A program made the translations under genes and the position numbers. A stretch of DNA of 64,000 bases. Origin: RGIG3528 sp045629005 (GTDB lineage: Bacteria; Bacillota; Clostridia; Lachnospirales; Lachnospiraceae). Under the pieces are notes generated by a model that searched no databases, was not told where the DNA came from, and saw only the letters and a list, made by a program, of their open reading frames with translations. Below, in pieces: positions 23,961 to 32,194 of this stretch (positions are counted from its first letter, which is position 1; each line of letters starts with the position of its first letter). The stretch spans positions 1 to 64,000 of the forward strand of contig JAZQQJ010000027.1 of assembly GCA_045629005.1 (NCBI GenBank), in the 5' to 3' direction.

Positions 23961-24962
23961 ATGAACGTAAAGGAACAGCTTAAAGGAAGAAGTTTTCTCA
24001 CTCTTAAGGATTATACTGCCGAAGAGATTCTGTATCTTATTGATCTTGCTGCAGAATATAAGCAGAAAAAGAAGCAGGGAATCCGCCATGATTCCTTATA
24101 TGGTAAAAATGTTGCTCTCATTTTTGAAAAGACATCCACAAGAACGCGTTGTGCATTTGAAGTTGCCGCACATGATCTTGGTATGAATGCAACATATCTC
24201 GATCCTAAGAGCTCCCAGATCGGAAAGAAGGAAAGCATTGCCGATACTGCCAGGGTTCTTGGTCGTATGTTCGACGGCATTGAGTACAGAGGCTTCGGTC
24301 AGGAAATCGTTGAAGAACTTGCAAAATATGCAGGTGTTCCTGTCTGGAACGGCCTTACAAACGAATATCATCCTACGCAGATGCTTGCTGATATGCTTAC
24401 TCTTCGTGAGAAGAGAGGCGAGCTTAAGGGCAAAAAGTTTGTCTATATGGGTGATGCCCGTTACAATATGGGCAACTCCCTTATGATTGTCTGCGCAAAG
24501 CTTGGGCTTCATTTTGTTGCATGCTCAAGCCCCAAATATTTCCCCGATCCCGCACTTGTTAAGGAATGCGAGGAGTATGCAAAGGCTTCCGGAGGCTCCG
24601 TAACACTTACTTCAGACGTTAAAGAAGGCACTAAGGGGGCCGACGTTATTTACACAGATGTCTGGGTTTCAATGGGCGAGCCTGAAGAAGTGTGGAATGA
24701 AAGAATAAGCGAACTTTCACCTTATAAGGTTACTTCTGAGGTTATGAAAAATGCGGGTCCTCAGGCGCTCTTTATGCATTGCCTTCCTGCCTTCCACGAC
24801 CATAAGACGGAAATCGGCAAAGAAATCGGTGAAAAGTATGGATTTACCGAACTTGAAGTCTGTGATGATGTGTTTGAATCAGCGCAGTCTGTTGTTTTTG
24901 ACGAAGCAGAGAACAGAATGCATACTATAAAGGCGGTTATGGCTGCCACACTCGGAGCATAA
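23961..24962 (+). CDS. argF: Ornithine carbamoyltransferase
   Basis: A 333-residue transcarbamylase. Carbamoyl-phosphate-binding STRTR (in KTSTRTRCAFE), the HPTQ motif and the HCLPAF motif with the catalytic Cys are all present, and VSMGE is the ornithine-specificity segment. It makes citrulline from ornithine and carbamoyl phosphate in arginine synthesis. GGAG precedes the ATG. A small membrane-protein gene follows 1 bp after the stop, so argF heads an operon with coaX and dusB. argH lies far away at 60015 on the other strand. Confidence 0.95.
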   Translation: MNVKEQLKGRSFLTLKDYTAEEILYLIDLAAEYKQKKKQGIRHDSLYGKNVALIFEKTSTRTRCAFEVAAHDLGMNATYLDPKSSQIGKKESIADTARVLGRMFDGIEYRGFGQEIVEELAKYAGVPVWNGLTNEYHPTQMLADMLTLREKRGELKGKKFVYMGDARYNMGNSLMIVCAKLGLHFVACSSPKYFPDPALVKECEEYAKASGGSVTLTSDVKEGTKGADVIYTDVWVSMGEPEEVWNERISELSPYKVTSEVMKNAGPQALFMHCLPAFHDHKTEIGKEIGEKYGFTELEVCDDVFESAQSVVFDEAENRMHTIKAVMAATLGA

Positions 24963-24963
24963 A

Positions 24964-25239
24964 ATGTTAAAAAGGGTTCTGACTTTTTTCAAAGATAAAG
25001 GCATCGGACAGGAAACGTTGAATATATTTCTTGGTGTCCTGATGCTCGCCGCACTTGTAGCCTACGGAATTACTCAGACGATGGTTTCGCTTGTGGCTGT
25101 CATATTTCTTGGCGCTTTAATAAACATAACCACCGGGCTTCAGTACTTAAAGAAAAAAGAAAAGAAAAATCTGGGCATGTGCATGATTATGCTTGGAATA
25201 ATCATTCTTATTCTTACAGCATTTTATTTAATCAGATAA
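24964..25239 (+). CDS. Small membrane protein
   Basis: A 91-residue protein with three predicted TM helices (about residues 18-36, 41-58 and 70-90) and a lysine-rich loop, KKKEKKN, before the last helix. I do not recognise a family. It begins 1 bp after argF with CGGAG inside the argF end as ribosome binding site, and lies 15 bp before the next gene, so it is co-transcribed with argF. Confidence 0.7.
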   Translation: MLKRVLTFFKDKGIGQETLNIFLGVLMLAALVAYGITQTMVSLVAVIFLGALINITTGLQYLKKKEKKNLGMCMIMLGIIILILTAFYLIR

Positions 25240-25254
25240 AACGAAAGGCTTGAA

Positions 25255-25593
25255 ATGAAAGAGGAAAATGTTCTTTGCGTAGCAAACGCATATAAGGAAC
25301 TGTATTATTTCAACAGAAGATTCGGGGTTCTTCCCGAGCAGGTTAAAAACGAGCTTCAGATTGCCTGTGTTGCATTTACAACCGAAGTAAGCGGAATTAT
25401 CACTTTGTTCTTTGAAGATGACGGAACACTTATGATTACAACCGATCATGAGGATGCTGACATAATGTATGATGAAATATCTGCCGGCATACTTTTACGT
25501 AAACTTCAGCGTGAAAAAGAAGAACTTTTCGAGCAGCTTGAACTTTTTTACAGGGCAATGGTATTAAAAGAAATGCCTGATGATAAGGAGTAA
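25255..25593 (+). CDS. DUF6145-like protein
   Basis: A 112-residue acidic soluble protein. It begins EENVLCVANAYKELYYFN and contains LPEQVKNELQIACVAFTTEV and a YDEI segment, followed by an amphipathic helix with KLQREKEELFEQLELFYR. This pattern matches my recollection of the DUF6145 family of Lachnospiraceae, whose function is unknown. It lies between a small membrane protein and coaX, a position that suggests a housekeeping role. AAAGG precedes the ATG. Confidence 0.65.
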   Translation: MKEENVLCVANAYKELYYFNRRFGVLPEQVKNELQIACVAFTTEVSGIITLFFEDDGTLMITTDHEDADIMYDEISAGILLRKLQREKEELFEQLELFYRAMVLKEMPDDKE

Positions 25594-25595
25594 AC

Positions 25596-26372
25596 ATGCT
25601 TTTTGCAATTGATGTCGGAAATACAAATATAACATGTGCTGTAATGTCCGGAATGGATGTTGTTGCGTCCTTCAGAATTACAACAAAGCTTCAGAGAACC
25701 TCGGATGAATTCGGCATTGCCATACGTGATATGCTCGAAAGAAAGAACATTTCTCTTGAGGATATAGAAGATGTCATTATTGCATCTGTTGTTCCCGGTA
25801 TAATGCATTCACTTACAAACGGTATCGTACGTTATCTTGACAAGAAGCCGATAATTGTCGGTGAAGGTACCAAAACAGGTCTTAAGATAGCGACTGCCAA
25901 CCCGAAGGAAATCGGTGCTGACAGAATTGTTGATGCTGTTGCAGCTTATGAACTTTACGGCGGACCCGTTATCGTATGCGATTTTGGTACCGCAACAACA
26001 TATGACCTTATTCTCGAAGGTGGCGTATTTACCGCAGGTATAACATCTCCCGGTATCAGAATTTGTGCGAAAGCATTGTGGCAGGATACCGCAAAACTTC
26101 CGGAAATTGAAATAGAGAAGCCTGATTCCATTCTCGCAAAGGACACTGTTACAAGTATGCAGGCCGGTCTTGTTTACGGTGCAATTGGTCAGACGGAATA
26201 CATCATTAATCAAATAATAAAAGAGGCGGGACTTGTCGATACGAAGGTTGTTGCGACCGGCGGTCTTGGAAGGCTTATTTCCGAATCTACCGATTCCATT
26301 ATGGTTTACGACAAGGACCTTACAATGAAGGGCCTTCGCCTTATTTACGAAAAAACGGTTAAGAGCAAATGA
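25596..26372 (+). CDS. coaX: Type III pantothenate kinase
   Basis: A 258-residue ASKHA-fold kinase. It has the N-terminal phosphate loop DVGNTNI, then ASVVPGI, GADRIVDAVAAY with the catalytic Asp, and DFGTATTYDLI. It catalyses ATP-dependent phosphorylation of pantothenate, the first step of coenzyme A synthesis, and needs a monovalent cation. It starts 2 bp after the DUF6145-like gene behind AAGGAG and overlaps dusB by ATGA. A coaX-dusB order is common in Clostridia. Confidence 0.95.
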   Translation: MLFAIDVGNTNITCAVMSGMDVVASFRITTKLQRTSDEFGIAIRDMLERKNISLEDIEDVIIASVVPGIMHSLTNGIVRYLDKKPIIVGEGTKTGLKIATANPKEIGADRIVDAVAAYELYGGPVIVCDFGTATTYDLILEGGVFTAGITSPGIRICAKALWQDTAKLPEIEIEKPDSILAKDTVTSMQAGLVYGAIGQTEYIINQIIKEAGLVDTKVVATGGLGRLISESTDSIMVYDKDLTMKGLRLIYEKTVKSK

Positions 26373-27331
26373 ATAAAATCAAGCTTGGTAATCTTGAATT
26401 CAACAAAATAGCATTAGGACCGATGGCAGGTGTAACAGACCTGCCTTTTCGTATGCTTTGTAAAGAGTTTGGTGCCGGGCTTATTTATACCGAAATGGTC
26501 AGCGGAAAGGCAATTCTATTTCATAACAGAAATACCGAAGAACTGCTTACCGTAAAGGATGAGGAACGCCCTGTTGCTTTACAGCTTTTCGGCTGTGAGC
26601 CGGACGTGCTTGCCGAAGCTGCGGCGGAGATAGAAGACCGTCATTTTGACATTCTTGATATAAATATGGGGTGCCCCGTTCCGAAAGTGGTTAATAATCA
26701 TGAAGGCTCCGCACTTATGCAAAACCCCCGTCTTATTGAGGATATAGTAAAAGCTGTTTCATGCAGAATCAAAAAGCCTGTCAGCGTCAAGCTTCGAAAG
26801 GGCTTTGAAAAGGATGAACGTACTGCAGTTGAATGTGCACTTGCAGCAGAGGCAGGCGGTGCATCTCTTATTGCCGTACATGGAAGAACGCGTGAAGAAT
26901 TTTATTCGGGAAAGGCAGATTGGAGCATTATACAGGACGTTAAAAATGCAGTTCATGTGCCTGTAATCGGTAACGGTGACATTTATTCTCCTGAAGACGC
27001 CAAGCGCATGCTTGAGGAAACCGGCGCTGACGGTATTATGGTGGCACGTGGGGCGCAGGGCAATCCATGGATATTCAGACGAATTAACACTTACCTTGAA
27101 ACAGGAGAACTTTTGCCGGAGCCGACCAATACGGAACGCATCGAAATGGTTCTGCGTCACGCAAGGATGGAAATTGATTTTAAGGGAGAATACACGGGGA
27201 TACGCGAAATGCGTAAACATGTTGCATGGTATATGAGCGGCTTCCCGGGAGCTTCCAGAATCCGTGAAAAAGTTAATTACATTGAAAGCTACGGAGAACT
27301 TGAAGAAATACTCAGAAATAGCGTCAATTGA
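26369..27331 (+). CDS. dusB: tRNA-dihydrouridine synthase
   Basis: A 320-residue FMN-dependent TIM-barrel enzyme. Family motifs are GPMAGVTDLPFR, the catalytic-Cys motif NMGCPVPKVV, KLRKGF, HGRTREEFYSGKADW and GNGDIYS. It reduces uridines in the D-loop of tRNA to dihydrouridine with NADPH. It is translationally coupled to coaX by a 4-bp overlap and is the last gene of the argF operon. No obvious terminator follows; the asd promoter starts 85 bp downstream. Confidence 0.93.
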   Translation: MNKIKLGNLEFNKIALGPMAGVTDLPFRMLCKEFGAGLIYTEMVSGKAILFHNRNTEELLTVKDEERPVALQLFGCEPDVLAEAAAEIEDRHFDILDINMGCPVPKVVNNHEGSALMQNPRLIEDIVKAVSCRIKKPVSVKLRKGFEKDERTAVECALAAEAGGASLIAVHGRTREEFYSGKADWSIIQDVKNAVHVPVIGNGDIYSPEDAKRMLEETGADGIMVARGAQGNPWIFRRINTYLETGELLPEPTNTERIEMVLRHARMEIDFKGEYTGIREMRKHVAWYMSGFPGASRIREKVNYIESYGELEEILRNSVN

Positions 27332-27415
27332 TGTGTATCGGGCGTATTTTTAATCATGTCATATTTATAAGTGGAATTTATCACGATAACGCGTTAAAAC
27401 AATAAAAAATTAGTA

Positions 27416-27444
27416 TTGCATAGTAAAAAGCGTTGTGCTATAAT
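27416..27444 (+). promoter_or_regulatory. Promoter of asd
   Basis: TTGCAT at 27416-27421, a 17-bp spacer and a perfect TATAAT at 27439-27444. The leader of about 50 nt is too short for a lysine riboswitch; it holds only a 5-bp hairpin (CCGCA/TGCGG) before the GGAGGG site. Confidence 0.8.
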
Positions 27445-27499
27445 CTCGCGATAAATAAATAATAATTATTTCCGCATAATCATGCGGCAGGAGGGCATT

Positions 27500-28585
27500 A
27501 TGGAACAGAAATTAAGAGTAGGCATCTTAGGTGCTACGGGAATGGTTGGTCAGAGATTCATCTCTCTCCTTGAGAATCATCCGTGGTTTGAAGTTAAGGC
27601 AGTTGCAGCAAGTGCAAGAAGCGCAGGAAAGACTTACGCAGAAGCTGTCGGAGACCGTTGGAAAATGACTACCCCGATGCCCGAGGCTGTTAAAAATATG
27701 ATTGTTTTAAATGTAAGCGATGTTGAAGAGGTTGCTTCCCAGGTTGACTTCGTTTTCTCAGCAGTTGAAATGACAAAGGAAGAAATCAGTGCTATTGAGG
27801 AAGCATACGCAAAGACAGAAACACCTGTTGTTTCCAATAACTCCGCTCATCGCTGGACACCGGACGTTCCTATGATTGTTCCGGAGCTTAATCCCGAGCA
27901 TCTTGATGTTATCGAGGCACAGAAGAAGCGCCTTGGCACAAAGAAGGGCTTTGTCGTTGTAAAGCCCAACTGCTCAATCCAGAGCTACACACCTATGCTT
28001 CACGCACTTCGTGAGTTTGAGCCTACAGTTGTTGTTGCAACAACATATCAGGCAATAAGCGGCGCAGGCAAGACCTTCAAGGACTGGCCCGAGATGATTG
28101 ACAACGTTATTCCTTACATCGGCGGCGAAGAAGAGAAGAGTGAGCAGGAGCCTTTAAGAATCTGGGGCAAGGTTGTAAACGGAGAAATCGTTAAGGCTGA
28201 CTCACCTGTTATTACAACACAGTGCATCAGAGTTCCGGTTTCAGACGGACATACAGCTGCTGTATTTGTAAACTTTAAGAAGAAGCCTACAAAGGAAGAA
28301 ATTCTTGAAAGATGGAAAAACTTTAAGGGTATTCCTCAGGAGCTTAAGCTTCCTTCAGCACCCGATCAGTTCATTACATATTTTGAAGAAGAGAACCGTC
28401 CTCAGGCAAAGCTTGACAGAGATTCAGAGAAGGGCATGGGTGTATTTGCGGGCCGTCTTCGTGAGGATAAGGTTTATGACTGGAAGTTCGTAGGCCTTTC
28501 ACACAATACAAAGCGTGGTGCTGCAGGCGGTGCAGTTCTTACGGCAGAACTTCTTAAGGCTAAGGGTATGATTTCCGCAAAATAA
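27500..28585 (+). CDS. asd: Aspartate-semialdehyde dehydrogenase
   Basis: A 361-residue enzyme of the archaeal/fungal-like ASD group. It has the nucleotide-binding GATGMVGQRF, VVSNNSAHRW, the catalytic Cys in KPNCSIQ, and the C-terminal SDGHTAAVFV with the active-site His. It reduces aspartyl phosphate to the semialdehyde feeding lysine, threonine, methionine and peptidoglycan. ATG at 27500 follows GGAGGG; an upstream in-frame ATG lies at 27482. It is monocistronic, with its own promoter and a strong terminator. Confidence 0.95.
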   Translation: MEQKLRVGILGATGMVGQRFISLLENHPWFEVKAVAASARSAGKTYAEAVGDRWKMTTPMPEAVKNMIVLNVSDVEEVASQVDFVFSAVEMTKEEISAIEEAYAKTETPVVSNNSAHRWTPDVPMIVPELNPEHLDVIEAQKKRLGTKKGFVVVKPNCSIQSYTPMLHALREFEPTVVVATTYQAISGAGKTFKDWPEMIDNVIPYIGGEEEKSEQEPLRIWGKVVNGEIVKADSPVITTQCIRVPVSDGHTAAVFVNFKKKPTKEEILERWKNFKGIPQELKLPSAPDQFITYFEEENRPQAKLDRDSEKGMGVFAGRLREDKVYDWKFVGLSHNTKRGAAGGAVLTAELLKAKGMISAK

Positions 28586-28605
28586 AGAATAATGCAAATT
28601 ATTAC

Positions 28606-28640
28606 GGAGAAGTTGCCGCTCGGCAACTTCTCCATTTTTA
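28606..28640 (+). terminator. Strong terminator after asd
   Basis: A perfect 12-bp stem, GGAGAAGTTGCC with GGCAACTTCTCC around a 4-nt loop at 28606-28633, is followed by ATTTTTA. Confidence 0.92.
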
Positions 28641-28653
28641 TGAAGAATAATTA

Positions 28654-28682
28654 TTGCATAAAATTTGAAAATGAAGTAAACT
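28654..28682 (+). promoter_or_regulatory. Promoter of the second hybrid kinase
   Basis: TTGCAT at 28654-28659, a 17-bp spacer and TAAACT at 28677-28682, between the asd terminator and the kinase start at 28718. Confidence 0.55.
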
Positions 28683-28717
28683 ATCTATGTATTGAGTCTA
28701 AATGGGAGAAGTTGAAC

Positions 28718-30310
28718 ATGAATAGTAAAAACAATAATTTTACAAAAGAAAAAATGCTCGATGCCATACTCAAAAATTCACGTGACCTTGTTTTTGTAAA
28801 GGACACTAATTTCGTTTATCTTGCAGCATCGGATTCATTTGCCAAGTTGCTCGGATTTAACTCAGGTGAGGAGATTGTCGGTCTGGACGATTTTGAAATT
28901 ACCGGAGATGCTGAGGCAACTAATGTTTTCCGTGAGAATGACTATAAAGTAATTACAAGCGGGGAGCCTATCATTGACAGCATGGCTGAGGGCAATGCAT
29001 CCGGTAGCAAAATGGTTCGTATGGTTTCCACGAGCAAGTACCCTATCTTCGACGATTTTGGCAGTGTTATCGGTATTCTTGGCATATGTCATGATATTAC
29101 TCCCGTTCTTCGCTTAAAGAGAACATCCGAAGCCTACAGGAACTCCTACGATGCAGCAGTTTCCGCAAATGCTGCAAAAACCCAGTTCCTTTCAAAGATG
29201 AGCCATGATATCCGCACACCTCTTAATGCCATCATCGGTCTTGTTGCATTGTCACAGGCTAATCTTGAGGATTCTGACAAGGTTAAGGAAAATCTCCGCA
29301 AGGTTCAGGAGTCCGGCAAATACCTTCTTTCCATTGTCAACGAAGTACTCGACATGGAAAAGATCGAAACAAACCAGATAGAACTTAATGTTGGTGAGTT
29401 TGATGTAAACAGCTTCATTGACAACTTTGAAGCAATGATGAAGGCGAGAGCCGAAGAAAAGAAACAGACTATTTCAATTGTCCGTAAAGAACTTAAACAT
29501 ACAAAGGTTGTCGGTGACTCCACACGTATTGAGCAGATTTTTGTAAACCTTACAAACAATGCTATGAAGTTCACTCCTGAAAGAGGCGCAATCAGAGTTC
29601 TTTTCTCGGAAAGTGAATTAAGCGATGGCATTATAAACTTTGAATTTGTTGTTGAGGATACAGGTGTCGGCATGAGCGAAGAGTTCATGAACCACCTCTT
29701 TGAGCCTTTCAGCCGTGAAGCAGACTTGAAGGCTACAACTGCCGAAGGCATAGGTCTTGGTCTTGCCATAGCAAGCAACCTCGTTAATATGCTTGGCGGT
29801 AATATCACAGCAGAGTCCGAGGAAGGCAAGGGCAGTAAATTTACTGTTGTTATTCCTATTGTCATTCCTTCAGGTGATGATAATAATGACACAAAGGCTG
29901 GCATTGCAGAGCTTGAACGTGAGGATTATACCGGTAAGCGTGCACTTCTTGTTGAAGACAACGGTCTTAACGCTGAAATAGCCCAGGAGATTCTTGGCAT
30001 TACCGGAATGATAGTTGAAAGAGCAGAGAACGGACAGAAGGCCCTTGATATGTTCTCAGCATCCTCAAACGGCTACTATGATGTTATTTTCATGGATGTT
30101 CAGATGCCTGTTATGGATGGCTATGAAGCTACACGCCGCATAAGAGAAATGAAACGTGAGGATTCTGCTACGGTTCCGATTATGGCAATGACTGCAAATG
30201 CATTCGTTTCCGATATCAACGATGCAAGAGCTGCCGGCATGAACGAACACCTTTCAAAGCCTATTGACTTTGATAAGCTTATCGAAGCACTCAATAAGTG
30301 GATTAAGTAG
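28718..30310 (+). CDS. Soluble PAS hybrid histidine kinase with receiver
   Basis: A 530-residue cytoplasmic protein without TM helices. A PAS domain lies at about residues 10-130 (DLVFVKDTNFVYLAAS, SMAEG, ISKYP-like core), then HisKA with SHDIRTPLNAIIG, HATPase with NNAMKFT, VEDTGVGMS and GIGLGLAIA, and a receiver with VEDNGLN, Asp in FMDVQMP and SKPID. The frame is open upstream to 28592, but GGGAGAA precedes the ATG at 28718. The kinase-receiver part closely resembles the membrane kinase at 15226. No partner output gene is adjacent. Ligand unknown. Confidence 0.9.
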   Translation: MNSKNNNFTKEKMLDAILKNSRDLVFVKDTNFVYLAASDSFAKLLGFNSGEEIVGLDDFEITGDAEATNVFRENDYKVITSGEPIIDSMAEGNASGSKMVRMVSTSKYPIFDDFGSVIGILGICHDITPVLRLKRTSEAYRNSYDAAVSANAAKTQFLSKMSHDIRTPLNAIIGLVALSQANLEDSDKVKENLRKVQESGKYLLSIVNEVLDMEKIETNQIELNVGEFDVNSFIDNFEAMMKARAEEKKQTISIVRKELKHTKVVGDSTRIEQIFVNLTNNAMKFTPERGAIRVLFSESELSDGIINFEFVVEDTGVGMSEEFMNHLFEPFSREADLKATTAEGIGLGLAIASNLVNMLGGNITAESEEGKGSKFTVVIPIVIPSGDDNNDTKAGIAELEREDYTGKRALLVEDNGLNAEIAQEILGITGMIVERAENGQKALDMFSASSNGYYDVIFMDVQMPVMDGYEATRRIREMKREDSATVPIMAMTANAFVSDINDARAAGMNEHLSKPIDFDKLIEALNKWIK

Positions 30311-30323
30311 TCCTTTAACGAAT

Positions 30324-30362
30324 AAAACACTCCGAATGGATAAACCATCCGGAGTGTTTTTT
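30324..30362. terminator. Bidirectional terminator between the kinase and hisS
   Basis: Arms AAAACACTCCG and CGGAGTGTTTT, extended by ATGG/CCAT across one mismatch, flank an ATAAA loop. T-runs follow on both strands, so it serves the kinase gene and the convergent hisS. Confidence 0.88.
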
Positions 30363-30370
30363 GTTTGTCA

Positions 30371-31606
30371 TTATTCAAAAACTTTAATTTCTTCACTTTC
30401 GTCAAGTATGCGGCATCCGTAGAAGCCTGCGTCCTGAAGTTTACCGAAGAGCTTTCCGACTTTCTTGATTTTCTCAACAAGAGTAACATCGTACTCGCCT
30501 CTGTAGGTATCAGCAAGCTTTATTGCATCTACTACCATATCTGCGGGGTAGATAATAGCAAGCTTTTTCTTTGCATCGGGGATTTTGAAGCCGTTATCGC
30601 TGAGGATGCAGAATATACGTTCAAAACCAATGGAGAAGCCTACGGCAGGAACATTTTCATCAATGAACTTTCCGACCATGTTGTCGTAACGTCCGCCGCC
30701 TGCAACGGTTCCGCCATATTCGAGCGATTCAACTTCGAAAATGGTTCCGGTATAGTAGCCCTGTCCACGTACAAGAGAGCAGTCATACTCAATTTCATAC
30801 TTGCCATTGTTAAGCTTTGTGATTTTATCGATTATGCCTGCAACGGAGCCGATTGCTTCAGAGTCAGAGCAGTACTTTCTTGCATCATCAAGCGTGAAGG
30901 GCTTTGTCTGCATCATTGAAACAAACTTTTCAGCAGCTGCTTCTGCAAAACCTTTTTCAAGGAGCTCTGCTTTTACGCCTTCAATGCCGATTTTATCGAG
31001 CTTATCGAAGCTTATGCATACTGATTCGTAATCTGCCTCATTAAAACCTGCTGCAAGAATAAGACTCTTGAGAATGCGACGATCGTTGATTCTGATTTTG
31101 AAATTGTTGATATTTACACTCTGAAGTGCTTTTGCAGTTGTATCTATAAGTTCAACTTCACAGTTCGTGGAAGTGCTGCCGAGAATATCGATATCGCACT
31201 GAATGAACTCACGGAGACGGCCTCTCTGAGGACGCTCGGCTCTGAAGGAACGGTCAATCTGGATTACTTTGAACGGAGACTGTAAGGAGGCTCTGTTGTT
31301 TGCGTAAAAACGTGAAAGCGGAAGAGTAAGGTCATAGCGGAGACCGATATCGGAAAGTTCCTTGGGGTCCCCTGTCTTTATGGCCTCGTCAAGCTTGTCG
31401 CCACGTTTTAAAATCTTGAACATGAGTCCGAGGTTTTCACCGCCTTCACTTTTGTTCAGATTTTCCATATCTTCGATGATAGGAGTTGTTATTCTTTCGA
31501 AACCGCATGACTCATATGTTTCAAGAAACTTTCTCTGAACATAGTCACGAAGTTTTGTCTGGGAAGGAAGATAATCGTTTGTACCTTTTACGGAATTGAG
31601 CTTCAT
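30371..31606 (-). CDS. hisS: Histidyl-tRNA synthetase
   Basis: A 411-residue class II synthetase. Motif 2 is FRAERPQRGRLREFIQCDID, the histidine-binding segment is LVRGQGYYTGTIFE and motif 3 is GFSIGFERI; GGGRYDNMVGKF is also present. The YYTG form, rather than LDYYTR, and the REFIQCDID form place it with the second bacterial HisRS type seen in Actinobacteria and some Clostridia, or near HisZ-like paralogues; the complete motif 2 and the C-terminal anticodon-like domain favour a true synthetase. ATG at 31606 follows AAAGGA. It lies directly downstream of the rpsT terminator. Confidence 0.85.
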   Translation of the reverse strand: MKLNSVKGTNDYLPSQTKLRDYVQRKFLETYESCGFERITTPIIEDMENLNKSEGGENLGLMFKILKRGDKLDEAIKTGDPKELSDIGLRYDLTLPLSRFYANNRASLQSPFKVIQIDRSFRAERPQRGRLREFIQCDIDILGSTSTNCEVELIDTTAKALQSVNINNFKIRINDRRILKSLILAAGFNEADYESVCISFDKLDKIGIEGVKAELLEKGFAEAAAEKFVSMMQTKPFTLDDARKYCSDSEAIGSVAGIIDKITKLNNGKYEIEYDCSLVRGQGYYTGTIFEVESLEYGGTVAGGGRYDNMVGKFIDENVPAVGFSIGFERIFCILSDNGFKIPDAKKKLAIIYPADMVVDAIKLADTYRGEYDVTLVEKIKKVGKLFGKLQDAGFYGCRILDESEEIKVFE

Positions 31607-31628
31607 AATTGATCCTTTCTTTTTAAAG

Positions 31629-31655
31629 AAAAAGAGCCGCATACCAATGCGGCTC
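31629..31655 (-). terminator. Terminator/attenuator between rpsT and hisS
   Basis: On the minus strand, GAGCCGCAT and ATGCGGCTC pair around TGGT (31655-31634) and run into TTTTTC. It ends about 20 bp before the hisS start, leaving no room for a separate hisS promoter downstream. Confidence 0.88.
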
Positions 31656-31672
31656 CTGTTGCTTTTCTAAAA

Positions 31673-31936
31673 TTAAGCAATTGAATTAACAGCCTTGGTA
31701 AGTCTGGATACTTTTCTCGCAGCTGTGTTCTTATGAAGGATTCCCTTTGCAGCTGCCTTGTCGATAGCAACAACAGCAGCCTTAAGTGCTTCTGCAGCAG
31801 CAGCCTTATCGTTTGCAGCAACAGCAGCTTCTACCTTCTTAACGAGGGTCTTAAGCTTAGACTTGAGCATCTTATTTCTGAGAGTCTTTGTCTCGATGAC
31901 TGTGATTCTCTTCTTAGCTGATTTAATATTAGCCAT
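31673..31936 (-). CDS. rpsT: Ribosomal protein S20
   Basis: An 87-residue, lysine- and alanine-rich helical protein with the S20 pattern: MANIKSAKKRI at the start, KLKTLVKKVEAAV in the middle and a GILHKNTAARKVSRL C-terminal motif that binds 16S rRNA. The length equals the family norm. GGAGGTG precedes the ATG, and a consensus promoter lies about 100 bp upstream. S20 autoregulates translation in some bacteria; the leader (31937-32025) has a CGGGA/TCCCG hairpin whose role is unknown. Confidence 0.97.
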   Translation of the reverse strand: MANIKSAKKRITVIETKTLRNKMLKSKLKTLVKKVEAAVAANDKAAAAEALKAAVVAIDKAAAKGILHKNTAARKVSRLTKAVNSIA

Positions 31937-32031
31937 GCGTGATTACACCTCCGATGTAATGGTTTCGATTTTCGTTCTGCATGAATGTTTAAACGGGAAG
32001 GACACGGACTCCCGAGAAAACGTACTTAGAC

Positions 32032-32060
32032 ATAATACTCAAAAGTTTATCTGTTGTCAA
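32032..32060 (-). promoter_or_regulatory. Strong promoter of rpsT
   Basis: On the minus strand: perfect TTGACA (32060-32055), a 17-bp spacer, TATTAT (32037-32032). The region 31937-32194 otherwise holds leaders and the divergent comEA promoter. Confidence 0.82.
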
Positions 32061-32126
32061 CAACTTTCTCATTATTCACACAAAAACGTTTGATGTTATT
32101 TTAAAATGTGATTGAAGTTTTTAGTC

Positions 32127-32155
32127 TTGATTTTATTCCTGCGCGCTGATACTAT
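32127..32155 (+). promoter_or_regulatory. Promoter of comEA-comEC
   Basis: TTGATT at 32127-32132, a 17-bp spacer and TACTAT at 32150-32155. The predicted transcript starts near 32162, about 33 nt before the proposed ATT start codon. Confidence 0.65.
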
Positions 32156-32194
32156 ATCCATGCGAACAAGTGCATCCGTCAAAAGGAGGATGCA

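Noticed and set aside
27445..27499. Lysine riboswitch ahead of asd
   Set aside because: The leader is only about 50 nt with one small hairpin, far too short for the L-box fold.
30371..31606. HisZ (ATP phosphoribosyltransferase regulatory subunit) instead of HisRS
   Set aside because: The YYTG segment is HisZ-like, but the complete motif 2, motif 3 and anticodon-like C-terminus, and the position after rpsT without histidine biosynthesis genes, favour HisRS.
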